Shown: positions 46,246 through 55,128, counted from the stretch's first letter. The stretch: 64,000 nt of DNA from Aliiglaciecola sp. LCG003 (GCF_030316135.1 NZ_CP128185.1:2294001-2358000), one strand, 5' to 3'. The notes: a model not told the origin generated them from the letters alone. Made by a program: numbers and translations.

Positions 46246-47790
46246 TTAGTGGAAGCTTTGTGGGCCACGGATATTCTCGTGGGATTGGGGTAGCAGTGAG
46301 GGCTGTTCCGGTGTATCAGGATGCAGTTTGTCTTGGTTGCTACTAAGGATATCTTTGATGTGCTTGAGTCGATAAAGACTGTGTTGGTTGGCAATGGCGC
46401 AGGCCTTGTCGATGCGCTGTGGTGGATATTGGCGAGACAGGCTCAGTAGACCTAAACACACACGATAAGCCTGTTGCTCATGCTGTTTGCTGTTGAGCTG
46501 AGTTTTGACCCAAGCAAGCACCTCGCCACCGATATCTTTGGCCCAATTCATGAGTCTGCCTTTGGACCATTGATGATGTTTTTCATGTTGGGTCGGCATG
46601 TGACTGGGTGTGGTACTCATGCCTGCGCGATACTGTCTAGCGTGACTAGCAACGAGGTTGTTGTGGAACAGTAATTCAATCACATTGGCCTTGGCATATA
46701 GCTCAATGCGCTCGCCGACCAGATGATGGGGCACCGAGTACAAGTGCTCATCATACTGGACGTGGTAATCAATATTGACTTTGACCTGCTTGATATCGGT
46801 GTACTGGTAGGTGTGTTTAGGCAGCGGCAAGAGCACCGGTTTATCAATGGACTCGAACCAAGTTCGGCGACTGCCCTTGAACTGTTTAAAGGGCTTGTTG
46901 TTCACCTCAACCAGTAAGGCTTTGATGCAGGTGTTTAGCTCGGCCAATGAGAAGAAGGTGTGATGACGTAAGCGTGCCAATATCCAGCGCTCAATGATTT
47001 GCACACCCACTTCAGCCTTGGCTTTATCTTTAGGTTTATACGGCCTGGCAGGCACAATAGCCACCCCATAGTGAGCGGCCAGTTGTTGATACGCCGGATT
47101 CACATCAGGGTCGTAACGACAGGCTTTAGTTACTCCGCTTTTTAAGTTATCTGGCACCACCATTTGTGGCACACCGCCTAAGAAGTTAAAGGCTCTGGCA
47201 TGACTATTCAGCCAGTCGGGCAAACTCTGACTATAGGTCGCTTCAGCGAAGGTATAGTTGGTTGCGCCCATCACCGCAACGAATATCTGTGCGGTGCGTA
47301 CTTCACCAGAGCTACCGCTGACAATTGGCACCGTCTGCCCAGCATAATCGACAAACAGAGTTTCGCCCGCTTTATGGATTTGGCGCATGGAACGGCGCTG
47401 TTTAGCACGCCATACCTCATAATGATGGCAATATTGCGAGTAGCTATAGCTGCGATTAGGATACTGCTGGGTATATTCCTCCCACAGCAGGTGCTTGGTC
47501 ACGCCTTTGCCCTTGAGTTCTTGATGCACTTCAGTCCAAGCAGGCAACTGATAGTGGCGGGACGGCCTAGGGTCTGATTGTGGATACAACAATCTTGCCA
47601 GCGCAACGTCATCCATATCATCGGGTAACGGCCAAGTAAGTTCGCAGTGCTTAACTTTAGCAAGCAACTTTTGCACACCACCAATACTGGCTTTCGTGCA
47701 GATACTGATTTTTCGTAGACTGAGCTGGGCTTCAAAATGAAGTCGTAGGATTTCTCTGATATTACGCATTGTAAACCTCTTTGTAGCCAT
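46246..47790 (-). CDS. istA: IS21-family transposase IstA
   Basis: This DDE transposase of about 514 residues has an N-terminal helix-turn-helix (REILRLHFEAQLSLRKI), and the rve integrase core has the first Asp in LFVDYAGQTVPI, the second in MVVPDNLKSGV and the Glu in KDKAKAEVGVQIIERW. Start at 47790 has GGAG 5 bases upstream. The C-terminal half binds DNA ends and IstB. Intact. Confidence 0.93.
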   Translation of the reverse strand: MATKRFTMRNIREILRLHFEAQLSLRKISICTKASIGGVQKLLAKVKHCELTWPLPDDMDDVALARLLYPQSDPRPSRHYQLPAWTEVHQELKGKGVTKHLLWEEYTQQYPNRSYSYSQYCHHYEVWRAKQRRSMRQIHKAGETLFVDYAGQTVPIVSGSSGEVRTAQIFVAVMGATNYTFAEATYSQSLPDWLNSHARAFNFLGGVPQMVVPDNLKSGVTKACRYDPDVNPAYQQLAAHYGVAIVPARPYKPKDKAKAEVGVQIIERWILARLRHHTFFSLAELNTCIKALLVEVNNKPFKQFKGSRRTWFESIDKPVLLPLPKHTYQYTDIKQVKVNIDYHVQYDEHLYSVPHHLVGERIELYAKANVIELLFHNNLVASHARQYRAGMSTTPSHMPTQHEKHHQWSKGRLMNWAKDIGGEVLAWVKTQLNSKQHEQQAYRVCLGLLSLSRQYPPQRIDKACAIANQHSLYRLKHIKDILSSNQDKLHPDTPEQPSLLPQSHENIRGPQSFH

Positions 47791-47988
47791 GACTGCTCCA
47801 GACAAAAAGGAACTAGGCTAGCAAATATGTTGAATATCAACGCGTCAATTAAGATTCTATTAGGTAGAAGTCATCATTCTGGTGACATCCCAAAAGTGAT
47901 CCCGATGAAACCGGAATAGATGATCCCGATGAAATCAGAATCAGTGATCCCGAATAGCCAGAAAAGGTGATCCCGATGGACCGGAATA

Positions 47989-48320
47989 TGCAGCTCTGGG
48001 ATATCATTCGGATCAGGTTGTTCAGGTGCACTTCCTGCTGGCAAGATTACCTGATAGTGAATTGCACTTAGTGCATCACCCAATCCAGTGTGGGTAATAT
48101 TCAAGGAGTTCATACCCACTGATAAAAACGACGTAATATCAACTTCCAGCAAGTCCCATAACCCACCGTTAGTAACAGTGCTGCCTGGTGTTACTGGTAC
48201 TGTGGTACCGTTAAATACCAATCCCATATTGACACCGTTAATAAAAAAGTCTCCATCAGCAAATTCCTGGCCGTCGGAAATCCCCATTAGCAACGAGGCA
48301 GTACCGCTGACATAATTAAA
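47989..48320 (-). pseudogene. 5' fragment of the PEP-CTERM protein gene, also cut at its own 5' end
   Basis: The minus strand codes for a beta-rich exported-protein segment (YVSGTASLLMGISDGQEFAD, ITSFLSVGMNSLNITHTGLG) ending DPNDIPEL at the IS21 insertion. No signal peptide is present: the frame is lost at about 48320, where the GACACCCA repeat cluster starts. So two separate events broke the gene, the IS21 insertion at the 3' side and a repeat/IS110-related event at the 5' side. Confidence 0.8.
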
Positions 48321-48321
48321 G

Positions 48322-48405
48322 CATTATTAACAAGACACCCATCATAAATGAATATTAACAAGACACCCATCATAAAAAGAATTACGTGGACACCCATCAT
48401 AAAAA
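48322..48405. repeat. Left GACACCCA repeat cluster (three copies)
   Basis: Three tandem-like copies of TTAACAAGACACCCATCATA, the third shortened to GTGGACACCCATCATAA, stand at about 48325, 48352 and 48384. The same motif appears inverted at 49290-49317, on the far side of the IS110 remnant. The family is not identified. Confidence 0.75.
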
Positions 48406-48538
48406 CAATCAATTTCTTACATGGACAGGCACCACTCCGTCTTTCTCATGGGTGATGAGATGGACGCTCCCCAATACGGCGTCAATGCGCCAAAATAGTA
48501 GTTCTTAAACAAGACTATTTACATAGGGAACGTCCAAT

Positions 48539-49181
48539 ATGAAGCTTAAAACAATTACCATCGGTTTGGCAAAGACTGTATTTCAAGTGTGCGGAGTAAA
48601 TGAACATATTAAACCGCAATTTAATAAGAAATTAAAACGGACTGAGTTACTTGATTTTATGCGCCAACAACCACCTACGTTGGTGGTGATGGAAGCCTGT
48701 TATTCATCGCTTTACTGGGGCGTGAAATTGCTAAATTAGGTCATGATACCAAGCTTATACCTGCTCAACATGTCACGCCTTTTGTGCGAGGCAACAAGAA
48801 TGACCATAACGACGCTTTTGCCATAGCAGAAGCCAGCGCTCACATATCCGCTTTGTCCCCGTTAAATCTGAGCAACAGCAAGAAATTAATTGCTTGCATC
48901 GAATTCGAGAGCGCTTAATTAGAAACAAAACGGCCCTGAGTAACCAGATACGCGGGTTGTTAAGTGAATTTGGGGTAATATTTCCTTGTGGCCACGTGGC
49001 CTTGTGTGCAGGATTAGCCCAAGTAATTGATAGCGAACAACGCAGTAACCAGTTGAAAACCATGATGCGCGAGTTAAAGGCAGAATATGAAGACACACGC
49101 ACTCGCATCAAGGCCATTGAGCAGCAATTGCATCACTTTGTTAATAACAATGAAAGTGGCAAAATATTGCTCAGCATACCA
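48539..49181 (+). pseudogene. IS110-family transposase, frameshifted and truncated
   Basis: The start (KTITIGLAKTVFQVCGVNEH, then TLVVMEACYSSLYWG) is the DEDD domain of IS110 transposases, although the first Asp of GLDLAK is missing. The frame shifts near 48722 and protein continues in a second frame (REIAKLGHDTKLIPAQHVTP, GNKNDHNDAFAIAEAS). It shifts again near 48835 (RFVPVKSEQQQEINCLHRIR, then IRGLLSEFGVIFPCG). It ends at ILLSIPG; the C-terminal transposase domain is gone. It is inactive. Confidence 0.85.
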
Positions 49182-49317
49182 GGAACTTATAGAAACACCC
49201 ACCACAATGCAACTTATAGAGACACCCACCACAATGCTATGAGAAATACGATGGATGTGTTTATGTTAATGATGGGTGTCTTGTTAAGAATGATTATGGG
49301 TGTCTTGTTAAGAATGA
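49182..49317. repeat. Right repeat cluster flanking the IS110 remnant
   Basis: Two copies of AACTTATAGAxACACCCACC (from 49184 and 49209) are followed by two copies of ATGGGTGTCTTGTTAAGAAT (from about 49272 and 49296). The last pair is the reverse complement of the left cluster, so the IS110 remnant is boxed by inverted copies. The transposase sequence stops exactly where the cluster starts. Confidence 0.75.
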
Positions 49318-49352
49318 TTCGGTTATCGAATGCTATCTATAACTTTACTTTG

Positions 49353-49697
49353 TTATAGTTTCCGATCTTCAGCTGAGGTAACCGAGAAGGTTAGCTTGCA
49401 ATCAATGTCTTTTAGAATCTGATTTACTATTCGTGGGGCATTGAACGTATTACTGTGACTTTGTGACTGGGCACAGATAAAAATATCACAATCTTGAATA
49501 TCTACTTTTTGCCTGATAAAGAAATGGTTTATATCATCTAAATTTTGTTCTTTGAGCAAGATGCGCCCGATGAAACAATCCTTCTGGGCGTGTGTTTCAT
49601 ATGTAGCGTCGTTTACTTCTCTGCTTAGCGTTAAGGCTTGAAATTTATCTAAATTCAAGAACCTAAAGCTAACTTCAACCTTTGTATCATCAACCAT
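49353..49697 (-). CDS. Hypothetical protein
   Basis: This protein of about 114 residues is not recognised. Start 49697 (MVDDTKVEVSFRFLN) has AAGGA 8 bases upstream. It alternates short beta segments (KVEVSFRFLN, IFICAQSQSH, CKLTFSVTSAED) with a central acidic helix, like a small ferredoxin-type or immunity-type fold. There is no signal or membrane segment. The right neighbour is the tatD-holB-tmk group, the left one the IS110 scar. Confidence 0.5.
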   Translation of the reverse strand: MVDDTKVEVSFRFLNLDKFQALTLSREVNDATYETHAQKDCFIGRILLKEQNLDDINHFFIRQKVDIQDCDIFICAQSQSHSNTFNAPRIVNQILKDIDCKLTFSVTSAEDRKL

Positions 49698-49867
49698 TTT
49701 GCAATCCTTCATGTTTATTAGCTAATAGGAATTTAGTCAACCCTCCTCCTAGTAAAAACTTACCCAGTGAACCGAATTCGTAAGTGATACAAAAACTGCT
49801 CAAATGACATTTTGACAGTTACCATTAGCTAACGGTTAGTTTAAACAAAGGGTGATACTTTGTGCCT

Positions 49868-50656
49868 CTACTTGGCTTGTAATGGGGTTGCGCCTATGTG
49901 CTCAAACAAGGTATAGAAATTCTTCGTGGTTTGTCGGGCTAATTGTTCCACGCTAATACCTTTTAGTTCGGCGATAAATTCAGCAACTTCAACCACGTAT
50001 CCAGGTTGATTTTGCTTTCCACGGTATGGCACTGGGGCCAACCAAGGTGAATCGGTTTCAATTAGCAATCTGTCCAGCGGTACTGCTTTTACTACTTGTT
50101 GTAACTCTGTAGCTGACTTAAAGGTTACGATCCCTGAAATGGAGATATAGAAACCCATTTCCATCGCCGATTCGGCCATTTCCAATGTTTCGGTAAAGCA
50201 ATGTAACACCCCTTTAATGTCAGGACCTTTATGCTCTTTTAGAAGATTAATGGTGTCTTCTCTGGCGTCACGAGTATGGATGATCAACGGCTTTTTCAGT
50301 TGATTAGCAACTTTAATATGGTCGACAAAAGAGGTCAGTTGAACTTCTTTGGTTTCAGCGCTGTAGAAATAATCTAAGCCAGTTTCCCCAATCGCGACAA
50401 CGCTTTTATCAGAAGCCATATTAAGTAATTCTTCAAAACTACAAGCGTCTTCCTGATGCAGTGGATGGACACCACAGGACATGGATACTGATGGTAATGC
50501 TTGCACTTGTTCCATCATTGAGGGAAAGTCTTTGACCGATACTGCAACACACAGAAAATGCTCTACGCCGCGCAGTTGAGCAAAGGCAATTACTTCTTTC
50601 AATTCTTCAGGGCTTTTGCCTAAACGGTCAAGGTGACAATGAGAATCCACAAACAT
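49868..50656 (-). CDS. TatD-family metal-dependent hydrolase (YcfH type)
   Basis: This 262-residue TIM-barrel DNase/hydrolase has FVDSHCHLDRLG at the start (two metal His), SCGVHPLHQED, AIGETGLDYFYSAE (metal Glu), IHTRDA, VLHCFTET and ETDSPWLAP with the C-terminal Asp. It probably acts on DNA 3' ends or on related substrates. It is the last gene in the conserved order tmk-holB-tatD and starts 18 bp after holB. Confidence 0.92.
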   Translation of the reverse strand: MFVDSHCHLDRLGKSPEELKEVIAFAQLRGVEHFLCVAVSVKDFPSMMEQVQALPSVSMSCGVHPLHQEDACSFEELLNMASDKSVVAIGETGLDYFYSAETKEVQLTSFVDHIKVANQLKKPLIIHTRDAREDTINLLKEHKGPDIKGVLHCFTETLEMAESAMEMGFYISISGIVTFKSATELQQVVKAVPLDRLLIETDSPWLAPVPYRGKQNQPGYVVEVAEFIAELKGISVEQLARQTTKNFYTLFEHIGATPLQAK

Positions 50657-50674
50657 ATTATATTTTAAGCCTAT

Positions 50675-51571
50675 CTATGATGAATATTTACTGTTCAATA
50701 GTGAAAATCGGGTAAGTAGCCCGGCTAATATTAAAATCCGATTTACCCCTGGGTTAATTAACGCTTGGCTGGCATGTATAGCCCTTTCTTCCATTTCGAA
50801 ACCGACACTATCGGTGACATTACGCAGTTGTAGCGTTCTAATTTGATGTTGTAACCATACCACTATTTGCTCTGAGTCTGATTGCCACTTTTCTGACAAT
50901 TCTATTGCACTGGCAGCGCCTGCCTGAAGCGCATTAAGCCCTTGAATGAAATCCTCGTAAGTGACGCCACTATCTTTTTCTAACTCATCCAAAACACGCA
51001 GCGGCGCATTGCTATACAAACGAACAAATTGCTCATCTACCCCTGCATGACCTTGTTCGGCAAGCCAATCGATACAAGCTTGTGTGTCTGGACCCACTAA
51101 AGTGACTTTTTCACAGCGACTTTTTATGGTCGCCAGCAAACGATCAGGTTTAGCTGTAAGTAATAATATAAAAGTATTATTGGTTGGTTCTTCAAGTGTT
51201 TTAAGCAATGCATTTGCCGCAGACTCTGTCATAGTGTCTGCTTTTTCAATCAGCAACACTTTATTGCCTGACAACTGCGCGGTGCCCGTTAGCTTTTTAA
51301 TTGCATCCCGAATCAAATCAACGCCAATTTGTTTTTCTGACACAATTCTATGCATATCTGGATGGGATTGAGCGGCATAAAGCATACAAGATTGGCATTG
51401 ACCGCAGGCCTGTTCACCGCCTTTTTTACACAATATAAACTGACTCAGTTGTTCACCAAAAGCTTTTTTACCAATGCCAACTAACCCTTGCACCAACAAT
51501 GCATGATGCAAAGAATTATTGGTTAATCTGTCAATTAGTTGAGTGAGCCGCTGGCTTAACCAAGGATACAT
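50675..51571 (-). CDS. holB: DNA polymerase III delta' subunit
   Basis: This clamp-loader subunit of 298 residues has HALLVQGLVGIGKKAFGEQL, a P-loop-like stretch, a zinc site CKKGGEQACGQCQSCML, and the SRC motif in LLATIKSRCEKVTL. KVLLIEKADTMTESAANALL is the Walker B region with no catalytic Glu, as usual for delta'. It lies 2 bp behind tmk. Confidence 0.93.
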   Translation of the reverse strand: MYPWLSQRLTQLIDRLTNNSLHHALLVQGLVGIGKKAFGEQLSQFILCKKGGEQACGQCQSCMLYAAQSHPDMHRIVSEKQIGVDLIRDAIKKLTGTAQLSGNKVLLIEKADTMTESAANALLKTLEEPTNNTFILLLTAKPDRLLATIKSRCEKVTLVGPDTQACIDWLAEQGHAGVDEQFVRLYSNAPLRVLDELEKDSGVTYEDFIQGLNALQAGAASAIELSEKWQSDSEQIVVWLQHQIRTLQLRNVTDSVGFEMEERAIHASQALINPGVNRILILAGLLTRFSLLNSKYSS

Positions 51572-51573
51572 GA

Positions 51574-52194
51574 TCAGGCGCCCATAAACGTAGCTAATGA
51601 TTGGCGTATATCGTCATGAACTTTATCAATATGCTGCATGGTATTGATGGTTACTATACTCTGGTTATTGGCGGCAAGTTGTAAATAGCGATCTCGGGTG
51701 CGTTCAAAAAAATCGATCCCCGCTAATTCAATACGATCTAGCTCTCCCCTGCCTTTTGCACGCTTTAAACCTTCTTGCGGCTCAACATCCAAATAAAGCG
51801 TGAAGTCCGGGCTAAAACCGTTCAAAGCCAAATCTCTTAAAATGGTCATTTTTTGTTGCGAAACCCCTCGACCTCCCCCTTGATAAGCCTGAGATGAAAG
51901 ATCATGGCGATCTCCAATAACCCAATTGCCTTTCGCTAAATTTGGTTTTATCACATTTGCCAGCAATTGCGACCGTGCCGCGTACATTAATAATAGTTCA
52001 GCTTCTATGGTCACTTCTTCTTGCCAATCGTGTTTTACACACTCACGAATCGACTCTGCCATGGGTGTACCACCTGGCTCTCTGGTACACACCACGGTTT
52101 TGCCGTAATGCTCTAATACTCTTTTAACCGTATCAATCGCACTACTTTTACCAGCCCCAAATATCCTTTTTTTTTCATATGTAAACAACATCAT
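51574..52194 (-). pseudogene. tmk: Thymidylate kinase gene lacking its 5' end
   Basis: From GAGKSSAIDTVKRVLEHYG onwards the protein is normal Tmk (TREPGGTPMAESIRECVK, VIGDRHDLSSQAYQGGGRG). Before it, the usual first strand and P-loop (V-x-EGLEGAGKSS) is replaced by MMLFTYEKKRIF, so the first P-loop Gly is Arg here. Homology starts at about 52158, next to a 9-base A run on the coding strand. No ribosome site precedes the available ATG at 52194. An active enzyme is unlikely; since tmk is normally essential, another copy should exist. Confidence 0.72.
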
Positions 52195-52683
52195 GGGTGG
52201 GTGGGTGAGTAATGGTTTAAGGAAAAATAACGGCGAATACAATGAATTATATAGAGTTGACACACCTCTTAGAAGTTTAAAAACCGATAATTTCATCAAA
52301 AAAGTGTAAACTAAGATAAAAATCCCCTTAAAACCATAAAGTGTAAACTAAATTCATCCTTTTATTGTGGTTAACAAAAGGCTATTTCGACCTTCAGTGT
52401 AAACCTCAAATCATTAGAGCATTTAATTCTATCATTCAAACAGACAAACCAGAATAGAAATTCTATGATTTGTTTTACTCTACCCTAAAAAATTAACTCT
52501 TTTTTGATAAAAATTTTATACGCTTATTTTTTGAATTTAACAAATTTTCCTTAATAAAATCATACTTGTGTAGTTTCATTGCCTTATTAGATGCATTCAA
52601 CAGTACTCATTGTGTATTATTTACTTTATACAAATCAATAAGTTAACATCAGTTTATAGTTTAAGAAATAATAAGATATAAAC
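52195..52683. other. Non-coding left edge of the accessory island
   Basis: This very AT-rich region without genes lies between the broken tmk end and the first island gene. It starts with a triple GGGTGGGTGGGTGAG-like run and holds repeated GTGTAAAC motifs, which are listed separately. Promoters for the plus-strand gene at 52684 must be near its right end. Confidence 0.6.
52301..52404 (+). repeat. Repeated AAAGTGTAAACTAA motifs
   Basis: AAAGTGTAAACTAA occurs exactly at 52301-52314 and 52338-52351. A related CAGTGTAAACCTCAA follows at about 52395, and ATGTAAACAA stands at 52179. All point the same way. Multiple same-direction copies near an island edge resemble transposase-binding sites in Tn7-like ends, where AAAGTCTTAAACT-type sites occur. 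No tns genes are in this window, so this is a hypothesis; a regulator operator is the alternative. Confidence 0.5.
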
Positions 52684-53331
52684 ATGAAAGAAGACCAATT
52701 GCCGGTAGAATCCTTTGAAGATCTAAATAGGGAATTACCATCTTTTCCAAAGCCGGACTACTCACTACAAATGCCCTCAAATGCGAAGGGCTATGTCGTG
52801 ATTGGCAACTGCCTTGGGTCAAAAGAACAGCTTTTAATAAGTGAAATAATAAATAAACTCCCTCCTTTAAAGAAAGTATTCATTATTTATGAGCAGCCTT
52901 TGCAAGCTACTCCAGAGTTTGTCGCGGAAAATTTCAGTAGGCCAATTGAAAGAATCATTACGCTGGACGAACTCGATCATGTAAAAGGCGGTATTATTAA
53001 CTTGAATTGGACTATGCCTTCTCGCCTCAAAATACTTTTGATGCTTATCAATGCTATGTCTGATGAGTGCGTTCTTTTTTTCGCTACGGGGAGTCATGCA
53101 GAACAAGTAAAAGAACGAGTACTTTTAGTAGATCACCTTTGCGATAAAATAGTCATTTCATTGAACAAGCAAAAGCCAAATTCACTTCGTGCAGGTTGGT
53201 TTCTCTCTCATGATCCAAGTATGGAACGAGCAAATTTCGCCTGTTGGGAGATAGTAAATACAGAAGAAGGCTATCAATACAATTTATCTGTACTGTCATC
53301 TGACCAAATGAAGCAATTGAATGTTGCCTAA
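52684..53331 (+). CDS. Hypothetical protein
   Basis: This 215-residue soluble protein matches no family I recognise. It has an acidic N-terminus, then NAKGYVVIGNCLGSKEQLLI, alternating beta segments (KVFIIYEQPL, CVLFFATGSH, CDKIVISLNK) and a C-terminal RAGWFLSHDPS. The pattern suggests an alpha/beta fold with a nucleotide- or ligand-binding site. It is 45 bp upstream of the tyrosine-phosphatase-like gene and probably co-transcribed with it. AT-rich like the rest of the island. Confidence 0.6.
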   Translation: MKEDQLPVESFEDLNRELPSFPKPDYSLQMPSNAKGYVVIGNCLGSKEQLLISEIINKLPPLKKVFIIYEQPLQATPEFVAENFSRPIERIITLDELDHVKGGIINLNWTMPSRLKILLMLINAMSDECVLFFATGSHAEQVKERVLLVDHLCDKIVISLNKQKPNSLRAGWFLSHDPSMERANFACWEIVNTEEGYQYNLSVLSSDQMKQLNVA

Positions 53332-53376
53332 TCTGTGCAATTATAATTTGATATATTTTGTTAGTAGGTAACGTAA

Positions 53377-53721
53377 ATGAACATATTATTTCTATGCACC
53401 TCTAACGTTAATCGAAGTCGCACTGCTCAAGAGCTTTTCAGCGCAATTGATAAAGCAAGTAAATACCAATCGGCAGGTTTAAGCAAAAAATATGTTGAAA
53501 AAGCTGGTACAACGCTTTGCACTGAAGAGTTGCTAGGCTGGGCTGACAAGATATATATCTTCGAAGATTTTCATTTAGAAAGAATTATTCATTACACTGG
53601 CAAAATACATCTTCATAAAATTTCTAATTTGGATATTGAAGACAAATATCAGTATTTTCAACGAGAATTAGTATTGTTGTTGCTAGAAAAATTACTTAGG
53701 AGTTGCTCAATTAGCATTTAG
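53377..53721 (+). CDS. Small low-molecular-weight tyrosine-phosphatase-like protein
   Basis: This 114-residue protein starts MNILFLCTSNVNRSRTAQEL. The C-x5-R-S loop (Cys 7, Arg 13) is the active site of low-molecular-weight protein tyrosine phosphatases. LLGWADKIYIFEDFH near residue 50 matches a short subfamily of about 110 residues. The general-acid Asp of the long members (DP near the C-terminus) is not clear here; DIEDKYQYF is a candidate. It forms a pair with the unknown gene upstream. Substrate unknown. Confidence 0.72.
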   Translation: MNILFLCTSNVNRSRTAQELFSAIDKASKYQSAGLSKKYVEKAGTTLCTEELLGWADKIYIFEDFHLERIIHYTGKIHLHKISNLDIEDKYQYFQRELVLLLLEKLLRSCSISI

Positions 53722-54020
53722 CCTTTGCAGTCGAGCGTTTCAATCAACTCATCATAATCATGTTGGGATGTATAGCTAATTGATAGTTCATCACGCTTAT
53801 ACTTTATGTCGTGAATAATCATAAAGTCATTATTACGTGTGACTTGCTGATCTATTTTTTTTATAAGGAACTCTGAAACATAAAGCTGATAGTTATCGAA
53901 TACACAGATACTCTTAAAGTGGTGGGAAGGCTGTTTCTGCTGGTACAGTGCATTAAATTCCGACATTAATGACAACAGCCTACGCTTAAGTTTTTGTTCA
54001 TTTAAGTTTTTCACGCTCAT
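53718..54020 (-). CDS. Hypothetical protein
   Basis: This 100-residue protein has a clear ribosome site (AAAGGAG) before the ATG at 54020; an upstream extension in frame was rejected for that reason. The N-terminus is basic and helical (LNEQKLKRRLLSLMSEFNAL), and the rest is beta-rich. It ends 4 bp into the convergent phosphatase-like gene. No family recognised. Confidence 0.55.
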   Translation of the reverse strand: MSVKNLNEQKLKRRLLSLMSEFNALYQQKQPSHHFKSICVFDNYQLYVSEFLIKKIDQQVTRNNDFMIIHDIKYKRDELSISYTSQHDYDELIETLDCKG

Positions 54021-54071
54021 ATTAACTCCTTTAAATGCTATTGTGCTAAACATCCCTGTGATGAGTAGATA

Positions 54072-54887
54072 TTAACCTTTCAAATTCCCATGCTTACTGC
54101 GTACATTTCTAACCGCATCACCTGACGCAAGTTTATCGCTGGGTAAGTCAAGCACAACATTAATAATATCGGCAATAGCGTTATTGCTAAAACGAAAGTT
54201 TGTTGGCAAACCATTCAATTCGTCAAACTTATCATCAAAAGCAATTACAAAATCTTTAAAGTCAGACTGTCGCCCATTGATAACATGATCAGGAAACTGG
54301 CAATGTCTTGGACTAGGCTGTGTTTCTTCAAAGTTTGCAACAGCAGATATTAACTCTGACCTACTAGGCCAATATTTAAGGTCATATTGATATGTTAACG
54401 ATTTCAACTTTTCTGAAACGTGTGTCTTATACAGATAGTTACCTTCGCTAGCCTGTTCAATCAAGTCGTCTATAAATTGATACTCAGGCTTTGAAAAACC
54501 TGATGTTTCATACTGCTCTGATTGCCGTTGTAGCTTTTCAGCAAGCTTTAATGCTAATTCAACAATTTCATCTTTCAATGCTTTAAGTTCTTTGAATTCC
54601 TCTCTGGCTTTAATCACATCTTCTTTTCGGAAGTCAAAGCTACCCCAAATATGCTCCAATGTTAGCCATATATATGCATTATCGGGAGGGCAACCTTCAT
54701 ACATGTCCGAGTAGCCAAAAGCTTCTACTAGTTCTCGAAATGGAAGCCGCAGCTCATCGGCTCGTTCAATCATTCTTTCCATTACAGGCCAATATGACAT
54801 CCATATTTGTTTTTCTTTGTGATCGTCAAGCTCTCTTTTAATAAATGCTTTACAAAAATTCACAGGGTTGTCTTTAGGGAGAGACAT
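54072..54887 (-). CDS. Hypothetical protein
   Basis: This 271-residue soluble, mostly helical protein has a Trp-rich region near residues 30-80 (QIWMSYWPVMERMIERADEL, IWLTLEHIWGSFDFRKED) and a helical middle (IVELALKLAEKLQRQSEQYE). I recognise no domain. It precedes the small 100-residue gene by 51 bp on the same strand, so the two may form a pair. Confidence 0.55.
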   Translation of the reverse strand: MSLPKDNPVNFCKAFIKRELDDHKEKQIWMSYWPVMERMIERADELRLPFRELVEAFGYSDMYEGCPPDNAYIWLTLEHIWGSFDFRKEDVIKAREEFKELKALKDEIVELALKLAEKLQRQSEQYETSGFSKPEYQFIDDLIEQASEGNYLYKTHVSEKLKSLTYQYDLKYWPSRSELISAVANFEETQPSPRHCQFPDHVINGRQSDFKDFVIAFDDKFDELNGLPTNFRFSNNAIADIINVVLDLPSDKLASGDAVRNVRSKHGNLKG

Positions 54888-55128
54888 GCTAAATTTCCTT
54901 ACAATTAAAGTTTTAATAAGCTTATCTTGCTATAAAAACTTTGTCCGTCTCTGAAGACAAAATTTTTAAGCTACTTGAGATCGGTTAGTACTTTACCTTA
55001 GTAATACAAGGCAAAGGCTTAATCCAAATTAGGTTCAGAAATATGCCATTTGGTGCAAGCAAGATAATAAAAATGTACTTACAAATAAATTAGTAGGAAT
55101 TACGTCCATTAAGAATATGAATCGAAAG

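Larger units (their letters stand above)
45401..47988 (-). mobile_element. IS21-family insertion sequence, 2588 bp, complete
   Basis: The ends are TATTCTGG at 45401 and CCGGAATA at 47988, near-perfect inverted ends, flanked by TGCA on both sides (45397-45400, 47989-47992). Inside the right end, four subterminal copies of a GATCCCGATG-type motif lie between 47885 and 47988, and two more lie at the left end, typical for IS21. Both genes, istA and istB, are open and full length, so it may still be active. Confidence 0.92.

Noticed and set aside
48322-48405. Repeats read as a CRISPR array
   Set aside because: Only three degenerate copies, spacers of irregular and very short length, no cas genes, and inverted copies on the other side of the IS110 remnant.
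52192-52210. Triple GGGT run as a G-quadruplex
   Set aside because: Only three runs of three G; the fourth is too short for a stable four-run structure.
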